In this document: positions 1-7,692 of the stretch, in pieces
Position numbering within the stretch: position 1 is the stretch's first letter
Layout of the letters: each line of letters begins with the position of its first letter
Assembly: GCF_039880525.1 (NCBI RefSeq)
Contig: NZ_CP156989.1
Span: 992,001 to 1,056,000, forward strand
Reading direction: 5' to 3'
DNA length: 64,000 bases
Source: Agrococcus sp. ProA11
GTDB lineage: Bacteria; Actinomycetota; Actinomycetes; Actinomycetales; Microbacteriaceae
Program-made: the position numbers and the translations under genes
The notes under the pieces: model-generated
The model's input: the letters and a program-made list of their open reading frames with translations, nothing else
Told to the model about the DNA's origin: nothing
The model's database searches: none

Positions 1-2418
1 TCCGGTGCGGCGCCGACGCACACCTACGCGACGGCGGGCACCTATGCGGTGACGCTCACGGTGACCGACAGCAGGGGGGTGAGCGGAGCGGTGACGCACG
101 ACGTCACGGTGCTCGCCGCCAACCAGTCGCCCACGGCCTCCTTCACCACCTCGGCGGATGGCATGGCCGTGGCCGTGAACGGCGTCGGATCCTCCGACCC
201 GGACGGCTCGATCGCCTCCTACTCGTGGAACTGGGGCGACGGCACGGCCGACGGCAGCGGCACCACGGCATCGCACGCGTACGCGACACCGGGGGAGCGC
301 ACGATCACGCTGACGGTCACGGATAACCGTGGAGCGACCGGGACGACGACCCGACAGGTCACGGCATCCCATGCCGACCCGACCGCTTCCTTCACCGCGA
401 CCGCGTCCGGTCTGCGTGTCGATGTCGATGCCGCGGCGTCATCGGCGAGCGACGGCGCAACGCTGAGCTACGCGTGGAACTGGGGCGATGGGGCGACCGG
501 CAGCGGGATGACCGCCAATCACACCTACGCGGCTGGCGGCACCTACACGATCACGGTGACCGTCACGGACAGTCTCGGCGGCACGGCGACGACGACGAGG
601 GAGCTGACGGTCTCCCAGATCGCCTTCGCCGCGAGGGACGACTTCGAGCGCACGGTCAGCGCGGGCTGGGGTGACGCCGACACCGGCGGCACTTGGACAC
701 CGATGCATGGCTCGGCGGCGGTGGCCACGGTCGCTGGCGGCGACGGCATCCTGACGCTCTCGGCCAACCAGACGCGCAACATGGCGCTGCAGGGCCTCTC
801 GGTCGCCGACAGCTCGACCACGGTGACGTACGCGATCGACCAGGCGCCGGCCACCGGCAGCTCGTACGTCGGCATCGCCGCACGGCAGTCGGCATCGCAG
901 AACTACACGGTGCGAGCATGGATGCGCAGCAACGGCACCGTCTGGCTCGTCGCGCAGCGCTCCGGCAGCTCCACGGTGCTGTCTGCGGTGCCGCTCGGCC
1001 TCAACTGGACCGCGGGCGAGGAGCTGCAGCTGCGCGTGCAGGTGAGCGGTTCGAGCCCGACCACGATCCAGGCCAAGGCCTGGCCCGCGAGCGGCGCTGA
1101 GCCGGCCGACTGGCAGCTGTCGACGACGGACTCGACGGCGGGGCTGCAGGGCTCCGGTTGGGTGAGCCTGCACGCGAATCGCGCAGGATCCGCCACCTCG
1201 ACCGCGGCCTTCTCGTTCGACGGCCTGCGCGTCACCGACCCGAACACGGGTGGCGGACCGGTGAATGCCGATCCGACCGCGTCGTTCACCTCCACCGTCT
1301 CCGACCTGCAGGTCGCGGTCGACGGCGGGGCCTCCAGCGATGCCGACGGCTCGATCGCCTCCTACAGCTGGAGCTGGGGAGACGGCACGCCGAACGGATC
1401 CGGCGAGACGGCCAACCACAGCTATGCGGCGGCCGGCACCTACACCGTCGCGCTGACGGTGACGGATGACGACGGCGCGACCGCGACCACGAGCAGCCCG
1501 GTGACGGTCACCGCAGCGCCCGGGGGCAACGCCGCGCCGACGGCGTCCTTCACCGCAGCGATGACCGACCTCGATCTGTCCGTCGATGCTGCGGCATCGG
1601 CGGATTCCGACGGCACCATCACCTCGTACAGCTGGAACTGGGGCGACGGCACGACGGCCGGCACGGGTGCCACGGCGATCCACAGCTATGCGGCGGCCGG
1701 CACCTACACCGTGACCCTCACCGTGACCGACGATGACGGCGCGACCGCGACCACGACCAGGAGCGTAGAGGCGACGGATCCGGTCGTACCGCCCGGCGAC
1801 TTCGCGGCCTCGGACGACTTCGGTCGCACCGTCGCGCAGGGCTGGGGCACGGCAGACGTCGGCGGCGCCTGGGGCGTCGAGAGCGGCAGCTCGGCGCCGC
1901 TGTCGGTGTCGGGCGGAACGGGTGTGCTCACGCTCGGTGCCGGCTCCACGCGCAATGTGCTGCTGAGCGATGCCGACCTGCAGGACGTGCGGGTCTCGGT
2001 CGACTTCTCGCTCGACCAGGCACCGTCCACCGGCTCTGCCTTCTTCGGTGTCATCGCGCGCTCCACGGGCGGTGACGACTACCGGGTGCGCACCTGGCTG
2101 CGCGACAACGGCACCGTCTGGCTGGTGCTGCAGCACGGCAGGACGGTGCTCAGCACCTATCCGGTGCCAGGGCTGACGCGGGCCGCGGGCGACTCGTTCA
2201 CCCTGGCCGCCGAGGTCACGGGCTCGACGAGCACCACGTTCTCGGCGAGCATCTGGCGCACCGGCACCCCGGAACCCGCGACCTGGCAGGTGGTGGCGAA
2301 CGATGCGGCAGGCCCGGATGCGAGCGGTGCCGTCGGCGTGCATTCGAACCGGTCGGGCTCCGCGAGCACGACGGGCGTGTTCACCGTCGACGCGTTCCGC
2401 GTGACCGATCTCGGCTGA
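1..2418 (+). CDS. PKD-repeat and jelly-roll surface protein, 5' truncated
   Basis: The reading frame is open from base 1, so this is the C-terminal 805 residues of a longer protein. A partial PKD domain (residues 1-38) is followed by PKD domains at about 40-122 and 123-208, a jelly-roll/lectin-like module at 213-413, PKD domains at about 421-505 and 510-592, and a second jelly-roll module at 604-805. Each PKD copy carries the WNWGDG/WSWGDG and YTVTLTVTD signatures. Both jelly-roll modules begin DDFxRTV..GWG and end in a FRVTD/LRVTD strand. PKD repeats usually act as extracellular spacers, so a secreted or wall-associated polysaccharide-binding role is likely but inferred. No membrane helix or sorting signal is seen at the C-terminus; any signal peptide lies outside the window. 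It sits next to the polysaccharide genes. Confidence 0.85.
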   Translation, partial: SGAAPTHTYATAGTYAVTLTVTDSRGVSGAVTHDVTVLAANQSPTASFTTSADGMAVAVNGVGSSDPDGSIASYSWNWGDGTADGSGTTASHAYATPGERTITLTVTDNRGATGTTTRQVTASHADPTASFTATASGLRVDVDAAASSASDGATLSYAWNWGDGATGSGMTANHTYAAGGTYTITVTVTDSLGGTATTTRELTVSQIAFAARDDFERTVSAGWGDADTGGTWTPMHGSAAVATVAGGDGILTLSANQTRNMALQGLSVADSSTTVTYAIDQAPATGSSYVGIAARQSASQNYTVRAWMRSNGTVWLVAQRSGSSTVLSAVPLGLNWTAGEELQLRVQVSGSSPTTIQAKAWPASGAEPADWQLSTTDSTAGLQGSGWVSLHANRAGSATSTAAFSFDGLRVTDPNTGGGPVNADPTASFTSTVSDLQVAVDGGASSDADGSIASYSWSWGDGTPNGSGETANHSYAAAGTYTVALTVTDDDGATATTSSPVTVTAAPGGNAAPTASFTAAMTDLDLSVDAAASADSDGTITSYSWNWGDGTTAGTGATAIHSYAAAGTYTVTLTVTDDDGATATTTRSVEATDPVVPPGDFAASDDFGRTVAQGWGTADVGGAWGVESGSSAPLSVSGGTGVLTLGAGSTRNVLLSDADLQDVRVSVDFSLDQAPSTGSAFFGVIARSTGGDDYRVRTWLRDNGTVWLVLQHGRTVLSTYPVPGLTRAAGDSFTLAAEVTGSTSTTFSASIWRTGTPEPATWQVVANDAAGPDASGAVGVHSNRSGSASTTGVFTVDAFRVTDLG
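1417..1758 (+). repeat. Near-identical tandem PKD-coding repeats, 264-bp period
   Basis: A stretch of about 78 bp at 1417-1494 recurs at 1681-1758 with only a few silent or conservative differences. The period of 264 bp equals 88 residues, one PKD domain. The near identity at DNA level indicates a recent tandem duplication of PKD4/PKD5. Confidence 0.8.
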
Positions 2419-2454
2419 CGGATCCGCGCTGCCCGCCGTCGAACGTGGCCTGAG

Positions 2455-2460
2455 TAGATT
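2455..2460 (+). promoter_or_regulatory. -10 element (TAGATT) with leaderless GTG
   Basis: TAGATT lies exactly 6 nt before a GTG at 2467, the spacing typical of actinobacterial leaderless transcripts. No clear -35 is seen. Confidence 0.5.
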
Positions 2461-2466
2461 GGGCCC

Positions 2467-2496
2467 GTGAGGCGACGGCGCAGGGTGCGAGCATGA
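2467..2496 (+). CDS. Nine-residue leader ORF coupled to the polymerase gene
   Basis: GTG at 2467 opens a nine-codon frame encoding a very basic peptide (MRRRRRVRA). Its TGA stop overlaps the ATG of the next gene in an ATGA configuration. The GTG sits 6 nt after TAGATT, so the mRNA could begin at this codon and ribosomes would reach the polymerase start by termination-reinitiation. The polymerase ATG has only a weak Shine-Dalgarno sequence. Arg-rich coding may simply reflect G+C bias; translation is inferred. Confidence 0.4.
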   Translation: MRRRRRVRA

Positions 2497-3791
2497 GCGA
2501 GTCGCTGCTCCTGCTCGCCCCGCTCGCACTCTGTGCGGGAGGGGTCGGGCTCCTGCTGTTCCGCGCCAGTCCACGGCTGACGTTCGTCACGTGGACGCTC
2601 GTGCTGTTCTTCGTGCCCATCTGGATCGGGGCGACGGTCGGCTTCTTCTGGGCAGCGCTGACGCTCATCACCATCGCCGCGATCATCGCGAACCTCGCCG
2701 ACCTGCGCCTCACCGTGGTCGACGGGTTCGTGGCGGTGTTCACGCTGCTCGTACTGGTGCTCTACGCCCTGAACCTGGCGACCCTCTCCGCATCCATCAT
2801 CGCCATCCTGCAGTGGGTGCTGCCATACGCCTGGGGTCGGCTCGTGCTGACGCGGGTGCCGGCGCGCTTCGTGGTGCAGACCATTGCCGCGGTCGCCGTC
2901 GCCGCAGCCCTGCTCGCGCTCATCGAATTCGCGACCCGGACGAACCTGTTCGTGCTGGTGCCCGGCCAGGGCGCCTACGCGCAGTGGTCCAGCCTCCAGC
3001 CGCGCGCGGCATTCCTCCGAGCCGAAGGCGCATTCGGGCACTCGATCGCGCTGGGCGCATCGCTGGCGATGTCGTCGGCCTTCGTGGTCGCCGCTCGCTG
3101 GCGCACGCCGGTCACGCTGCTCGCGCTCGCGGCGCTCGTGGGCGCCGTCGTCGTCACCTTCAGCCGCATCGGCCTGATCACGCTCGGGCTGACGCTCGCG
3201 CTGAGCGTGCTGCTGCTGCCGGGCATCCGTCGAACCGTGCGCTGGACGATCGTGGCCGGAGGGCTCGCGGCCGGGGCACTGATCGTCTCGTTCATCGGCA
3301 GCGTCTTCGCCGAGGCGGGCGATGAGGCCGGCGGCAGTGCCGACTACCGCGGCGACCTCTTCACCCTGCTGCTCGAGGTGCGGCCGCTCGGCACGGCGGG
3401 CGACTGGGCGGACCGCCTGGTCGGCGGCGTCTATCTCGGCAACTTCGCACAGTCGGTCGACAACACACTGCTGCTGATCGCGCTCCGCTTCGGCTGGGTG
3501 CCGATGCTGGTGGTCGTCCTCGTGCTCGTGGCGACCGCGACCGGGCTGCTCCGCGGCCGTGCGAATCCAGCGTCGATCGCCGTGACCGCGCAGCTGCCCG
3601 CGCTGCTCGCCGTCGCGCTCATCACGCAGTTCGGCATGTTTCTGTGGTTCCTCGCGGGGCTCGCCATCGCCTGGGATGCGCGCCCGCGCGACGAGCTCGA
3701 GCGGCGGCTGACGCCTCGGCTCAGTCGGCTCGTCCCTGGGCGTCAGCCTCCGGGCGGCGGCGCCGCACCATCAGTCGCACGAAGACCATGA
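2493..3791 (+). CDS. O-antigen ligase / Wzy-like polysaccharide polymerase
   Basis: A 432-residue integral membrane protein with about ten to twelve hydrophobic helices. An extracytoplasmic segment around residues 172-190 (RAEGAFGHSIALGASLA) and the following FSRIGLITLGL helix resemble the Wzy_C/O-antigen ligase family, which joins lipid-linked repeat units into polymer or transfers glycans at the outer face of the membrane. The ATG overlaps the stop of a short upstream ORF. The C-terminal 23 codons overlap the convergent flippase gene by 71 bp. The role as polymerase is inferred from topology and from the flippase, Wzz/kinase and priming transferase nearby; substrate is unknown. Confidence 0.75.
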   Translation: MSESLLLLAPLALCAGGVGLLLFRASPRLTFVTWTLVLFFVPIWIGATVGFFWAALTLITIAAIIANLADLRLTVVDGFVAVFTLLVLVLYALNLATLSASIIAILQWVLPYAWGRLVLTRVPARFVVQTIAAVAVAAALLALIEFATRTNLFVLVPGQGAYAQWSSLQPRAAFLRAEGAFGHSIALGASLAMSSAFVVAARWRTPVTLLALAALVGAVVVTFSRIGLITLGLTLALSVLLLPGIRRTVRWTIVAGGLAAGALIVSFIGSVFAEAGDEAGGSADYRGDLFTLLLEVRPLGTAGDWADRLVGGVYLGNFAQSVDNTLLLIALRFGWVPMLVVVLVLVATATGLLRGRANPASIAVTAQLPALLAVALITQFGMFLWFLAGLAIAWDARPRDELERRLTPRLSRLVPGRQPPGGGAAPSVARRP

Positions 3792-5208
3792 GCGACGCCG
3801 CGTCGCGTCGGTAGATCGGCAGCAGCAGCGACATCGCGGCGACGACGAGTCCCGCCGCCAGGCCGACGCCCACCTCGTGCCACGACCCGAGCGCCTCCAG
3901 CGGCCGGCTCGCCCACCACGCGGCAGCGCCGGCGAGCAGGGCGATGGCGAGCACTCGCGCGGCGCCGGCGTAGAGCCTGCGGGTCGGCAGCGGTGTCACG
4001 CGGGACAGCCACGCGATCGAGATCGGCCAGGCGATCGCGGGGTGCACGGCGAAGCCGATCGCGACGCCGACCAGCCCGAAGAAGGAGCCGACGACGACGC
4101 ACGCGATCTTGATGCATGCCGTGACCATCGTGTACCGCAGCAGCGGGCCGCCAAGGCCGCGCGCGAGGTAGACCCAGTAGCCCACGTAGGAGAGCGTGGT
4201 GAGGATGCCGGCGATCGCGAACATGCGCAGCAGCGGTGCAGCATCCAGCCAGGCGTCGCCGAGCATGATCGCGACGACGGGCTCGGCGAGCCCGGCGAGG
4301 ATCGCCAGGGGGATGCCGAGCAGGTAGCCGAGCGCGAGCTGGGCCGCCGTGACGTAGGTGTCGAACCTCGGCTGGTCCTGCTGGATGCGGGAGAGCACCG
4401 GGAGCGCGACCGACTGCAGCGGTCCGCGCACCTGCCCGAGCGGCGTCATCACCAGCTGGAAGCCACGGTTGTAGAGCCCGAGCGGTGCGGTGCCGAAGCG
4501 CATCGCGACCAGCACCGTGTCGACCTGGCGCGCCGCGTACTGCACGAGGTTCGCGGCGACGAGGTTCCACCCGAACGTCACGAGCGCTCGCACGCTGTGC
4601 GCGCGCGAGTACGCGCGCGGCACCCATCTGCCGGCGATCATGACGCCGACGAGCACGATGCCGGCGTTGGCCAGCTGCTGGATGACGAGCGCCCAGTAGC
4701 CGGCGCCGAGCAGCGCCGCCGCGATCGCGACCGCGAGGGCGATGGCGGCCGCCGCGACATCCGTGATCGCCAGCGGACGCAGTCGCACGGCGCGCATCAG
4801 GTTCGCCCGATGCTGCGTCGCGAGACCGTTGAATACGAACACGAGCGAGAGCCACTGCGCCATGCCGACGATCTCCGGCTCGCCGATGACCGCGCCGAGC
4901 GGCCACGAGATCGCGAACATGACGATCGCGAGCCCGGCCCCGATGAGCGCGTTGAGCCAGAAGAGGTTGTCGCGCTGCCCGACGGAGAGCTGCGGGGCCT
5001 GGATCGACGCGGAGGTGAGCCCGAAGTCGCGGAAGATCTCGCCGACTCCCACGGCGACCAGCACGATCGCGAGCATGCCGTAGTCATGCGGGGAGAGCAG
5101 CCGTGCGAGCACCACCACCGAGACCAGCTGCAGGACGATGCGCGCGGCCTGCGCCGCCAGCGTGAAGAAGGCGCCGCGTGCCGCGTCGTGCGCGAGCGAC
5201 GACGTCAT
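3721..5208 (-). CDS. Polysaccharide flippase, MOP superfamily (Wzx-like)
   Basis: A 495-residue protein with about twelve to fourteen hydrophobic helices and the N-terminal pattern of the polysaccharide-synthesis (RfbX/Wzx) family: an amphipathic start, then QAARIVLQLVSVVVLARLL, then DYGMLAI. Such proteins flip undecaprenyl-linked oligosaccharide units across the membrane. The internal GLYNRGFQLV segment is also typical of the family. The ATG overlaps the stop of the FrhB-type gene by ATGA, so the pyruvyl transferase, FrhB-type protein and flippase form one leftward operon. Its 3' end overlaps the convergent polymerase gene by 71 bp. Confidence 0.88.
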   Translation of the reverse strand: MTSSLAHDAARGAFFTLAAQAARIVLQLVSVVVLARLLSPHDYGMLAIVLVAVGVGEIFRDFGLTSASIQAPQLSVGQRDNLFWLNALIGAGLAIVMFAISWPLGAVIGEPEIVGMAQWLSLVFVFNGLATQHRANLMRAVRLRPLAITDVAAAAIALAVAIAAALLGAGYWALVIQQLANAGIVLVGVMIAGRWVPRAYSRAHSVRALVTFGWNLVAANLVQYAARQVDTVLVAMRFGTAPLGLYNRGFQLVMTPLGQVRGPLQSVALPVLSRIQQDQPRFDTYVTAAQLALGYLLGIPLAILAGLAEPVVAIMLGDAWLDAAPLLRMFAIAGILTTLSYVGYWVYLARGLGGPLLRYTMVTACIKIACVVVGSFFGLVGVAIGFAVHPAIAWPISIAWLSRVTPLPTRRLYAGAARVLAIALLAGAAAWWASRPLEALGSWHEVGVGLAAGLVVAAMSLLLPIYRRDAASLMVFVRLMVRRRRPEADAQGRAD

Positions 5209-6425
5209 CGCCGAGCTCCCTGTTCGCGACGCACGCGCGCGAAGGTGCCGCGCAGCGCGCGGAGGGCGGTGCGCGGCGCGCCCAGCGACAGCCTGAGGAG
5301 CCGGTAGCCGCGGTACGCGGGCGGACGCCGGCCCGCGAACCGCGAGCCCAGCAGCCTGGCGCTGAGGAAGCGTCGGCGTCCCGTCTGCAGCGGCTGCGCC
5401 CGCGCCAGCTGCGCGATCTCCAGCGGCTCGAGCACGATCACGCCAGCCGCCTGCGCATCGAGGATGGTCTGGCGTCCGCGCGGTGTGCGCGCGAGCAGCG
5501 CGCTCCGGCCCTCGCCCTCAGTGAAGACGGGGTAGCCCCGGTCGTCGGAGACCCAGGAGTCGGCCGAGACGATGTCGGCGGACTCGCCGACGCCGTCGAC
5601 GCACACCTTGCACCGCCACTGGGTGGTGGGCCCGAGCCGGCGCCCCCATGACTCGTCGTAGTCGGCGGTGACCACGCGCTGCTCGGATCGAGCGGTGAAG
5701 CGGCCGGGCCAGCCGTTGCCGCGGTAGCGCAGCTCGTCGACGGCGTCGCTCGCACCGATGCCCAGGTCGGCCAGCAGCGCATCCGTGCCCGACTGGCTCG
5801 GCGTGCCCGCGCAGAAGAACGACAGCAGCAGCGGCGCTTCGCCGTCGATCAGGTCGCTCGCGGTCTGCCGGATCGCCGAGATCTCGCAGGGCTTGCCGCA
5901 GACGGCCGAGTCGGGTCGGAGCACGTCGGGCGAGTCGAGGGAGGCCACCGGCGCGTACCGAGAGCCGGCTGCCCGCAGGGCGTGCTCGCGGGAGGTGATC
6001 GTGACGGGCACCGAGCGCCGAGGAGTCGCGGGATCTGCGGCGGCGCCGGTCACGCGCGCCGCGCGCCCGCTGTCGACCAGCCAGGTGTGGATCGCGCTGA
6101 GCGCGCCGCCGCTGCTGCCGGCATGTCGGAGCTCGGGGTCGGCCGCCCAGGCGTTCCAGATGCCGACGTGGGCGCCGAGCAGCGGATGGATCGTCGCATC
6201 CTCCGGCGGTGACGGTGCTCGCACGAGCACGCCGGGGCAGCCGCGCCGGAAGATCGCGGTCGCGTTCGGGATCGCCCGCGAGGCGCCGTCGAACCGCGGT
6301 CGGAGATAGCCGTCGGCGTCGAGCGCCATGCGCAGCGACGCGTCGAGCCTCGTGCACAGCCCGCATCCCGAGCACGCCTGCCGAGCGACGACATCGCCGA
6401 CGGCGCGCTGGAAGCCGTCCGTCAC
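5205..6425 (-). CDS. FrhB/FdhB-type coenzyme F420 hydrogenase/dehydrogenase beta-subunit family protein
   Basis: A 406-residue protein starting at a GTG that overlaps the upstream stop (GTGA). CSGCGLC at residues 18-24 gives a ferredoxin-like cysteine motif; SSGGALSAI, CGKPCEISAIR, FFCAGTPS and CKVCVDGVGE follow in the order expected for the FrhB_FdhB N- and C-terminal domains. Members bind FAD and Fe-S clusters and in archaea transfer electrons with F420. Members in exopolysaccharide clusters usually sit beside pyruvyl transferases, as here; their exact reaction is not established. An in-frame extension up to 6662 lies inside the neighbouring coding region and was not used. Confidence 0.82.
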   Translation of the reverse strand: MTDGFQRAVGDVVARQACSGCGLCTRLDASLRMALDADGYLRPRFDGASRAIPNATAIFRRGCPGVLVRAPSPPEDATIHPLLGAHVGIWNAWAADPELRHAGSSGGALSAIHTWLVDSGRAARVTGAAADPATPRRSVPVTITSREHALRAAGSRYAPVASLDSPDVLRPDSAVCGKPCEISAIRQTASDLIDGEAPLLLSFFCAGTPSQSGTDALLADLGIGASDAVDELRYRGNGWPGRFTARSEQRVVTADYDESWGRRLGPTTQWRCKVCVDGVGESADIVSADSWVSDDRGYPVFTEGEGRSALLARTPRGRQTILDAQAAGVIVLEPLEIAQLARAQPLQTGRRRFLSARLLGSRFAGRRPPAYRGYRLLRLSLGAPRTALRALRGTFARVRREQGARR

Positions 6426-7492
6426 AGCGCGTCCAGCCGGTCGACGAGCGGCTCGAGCAGCCGCTGCCCTCGCAGCTGCGCCGCAGCGGCATCCGCTGCC
6501 AGCGTGTTTTGCCTGGCATGCCGGAGCACGGCTGCCGCCAGGTCGTCCGCATCGGCGATGGACACGACGCGATCCCAGCCGATCGACTCCATGAGCGGCG
6601 CGAACTTGCGGGAGTACGCCATGGCCACGGTCGGTGTGCCGGTCGAGAGCGCGTTCAAGCACGCGTGCATGCGCGCGCCGATGACGAGCTGCGCCGAGCC
6701 GATGGCCGAGCGCGCCTCGGCCAGATCGGCGGGGATCAGGAGGTCCACGCGGTCGCCGTAGGTCGCCGCCAGCTCCCGCGACACCGGCACGTCGTCGTCC
6801 GGGTTGCCGGACTCGAGCACGTGGGGGAGCAGCGTCACGGCGCGGCCCTCGGCGAGGAGTCCTTCGACGATGGCATGGATCGCGTCTCGGTACGAGGACG
6901 CGTCGATGTGGTCATCCGCCTGCCAGAGCAGCCCGGAGACGTTCAGCAGCACGTCGCGCGGCGTGCCGGCGACCGGCTGGTCGAGTCCGAAGACGAGGTC
7001 GCTGGTCACCGCATCGGGTCTGCGGCCCATGCGAGCCGCCGACGCGGCGCTGAGCGGATCGCGCGCGAACACGAGGCTGCTGCGCTGCAGCGACCTGCGG
7101 GCCAGCGCGCGGCCGCGCGCTGTGCTGAACGGGCCGATCGTCTGGGGTGCGAGCACGACGGCCGCGCCCGCCTGCGTCGCGAACTCGTGCACGAGCGACA
7201 TGGTCGTGTGCCTGGGCAGCCCGTAGATGTCGGCGAGGCTGTCGCCGGAGCGGGTGTCCCATACGAGATCGAACCCGGCGAGCCAGTCCATCATGCCCGT
7301 CGTGCCGGTGACGCGCTCGCGCAGCAGCGCGCCGGTGCCCCAGGCGATCTGCGGTGGGCGGCGGCGGTAGTTCATGTAGACGAACTCCGCATCCGGCCAG
7401 CGCCGCCGAAGCAGGTCGGCCGACCCCTCTCCGAGCGCACGCACGCCGAGGTTGGGCGATGAGTCGTCTGCCCACGCGACGAGCACGCGCAT
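6422..7492 (-). CDS. Polysaccharide pyruvyl transferase family protein
   Basis: A 356-residue protein of the CsaB/WcaK type, which adds a ketal-linked pyruvate from phosphoenolpyruvate to sugars of exported polysaccharide. MRVLVAWADDSSPNLGVRALGEG at the N-terminus is the family's nucleotide-binding-like opening, and the APQTIGPF, RDPLSA and GARMHACLNAL segments match the conserved GT-B-like core (positions about 130, 152 and 240). ATG at 7492 was chosen because GGAGG lies 6 nt upstream. A GTG 63 bp further out has no ribosome site and lies too close to the likely -10 to be in the transcript. First gene of a three-gene leftward operon. Confidence 0.85.
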   Translation of the reverse strand: MRVLVAWADDSSPNLGVRALGEGSADLLRRRWPDAEFVYMNYRRRPPQIAWGTGALLRERVTGTTGMMDWLAGFDLVWDTRSGDSLADIYGLPRHTTMSLVHEFATQAGAAVVLAPQTIGPFSTARGRALARRSLQRSSLVFARDPLSAASAARMGRRPDAVTSDLVFGLDQPVAGTPRDVLLNVSGLLWQADDHIDASSYRDAIHAIVEGLLAEGRAVTLLPHVLESGNPDDDVPVSRELAATYGDRVDLLIPADLAEARSAIGSAQLVIGARMHACLNALSTGTPTVAMAYSRKFAPLMESIGWDRVVSIADADDLAAAVLRHARQNTLAADAAAAQLRGQRLLEPLVDRLDAL

Positions 7493-7511
7493 CGTGACCT
7501 CCCTCACGTCA

Positions 7512-7530
7512 GCCGTCCCGGGGAGACGGC
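7512..7530 (-). other. Hairpin in the leader of the pyruvyl transferase operon
   Basis: Arms GCCGTC (7512-7517) and GACGGC (7525-7530) give a 6-bp stem with a 7-nt loop, located 20 nt before the start codon on the minus strand. It could be a leader structure; no function is shown. Confidence 0.35.
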
Positions 7531-7558
7531 GCCGCTGCTGTGCGAGACCGTCCACCCC

Positions 7559-7564
7559 ACGCTA
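7559..7564 (-). promoter_or_regulatory. Possible -10 element (TAGCGT) for the pyruvyl transferase operon
   Basis: Reading leftward, TAGCGT is placed to start transcription near 7552, giving a leader of about 60 nt before the ATG at 7492. No -35 match was found. Confidence 0.35.
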
Positions 7565-7601
7565 TCGGCACGCTGTTGCGGGCGTGCGGTTGCTGCGCGG
7601 G

Positions 7602-7607
7602 TAGTGT
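7602..7607 (+). promoter_or_regulatory. -10 element (TAGTGT) with leaderless ATG
   Basis: TAGTGT is followed by 7 nt and then an ATG at 7615, consistent with a transcript starting at or beside that codon. Confidence 0.45.
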
Positions 7608-7614
7608 CTCCACC

Positions 7615-7692
7615 ATGAGCAGTCGTCACGAGCGCTCGGAGACCGGCGCGCAGGTTCGCCCTCGTCGCGCCGCCGAGGAGCCGACATGGTGA
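7615..7692 (+). CDS. 25-residue leader ORF overlapping the BY-kinase start
   Basis: ATG at 7615 opens a 25-codon frame rich in Arg, Glu and Ser and ending in Thr-Trp. Its TGA at 7690-7692 lies inside the first codons of the kinase gene, whose ATG is at 7686. The start is 7 nt after a TAGTGT hexamer, so it could be translated from a leaderless mRNA. The kinase has its own GAGGAG site at 7675-7680, inside this ORF, so ribosomes translating the leader would cover or expose it. Function is unknown. Confidence 0.4.
   Translation: MSSRHERSETGAQVRPRRAAEEPTW

Noticed and set aside
439-2574. A minus-strand frame of about 711 codons across the PKD gene
   Set aside because: It is antisense to clear PKD repeats and consists of Arg/Ala/Gly-rich sequence without motifs.
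6426-6662. N-terminal extension of the FrhB-type protein
   Set aside because: The extension lies wholly inside the pyruvyl transferase gene; GTG at 6425 gives a GTGA overlap and places CSGCGLC at the expected distance from the N-terminus.
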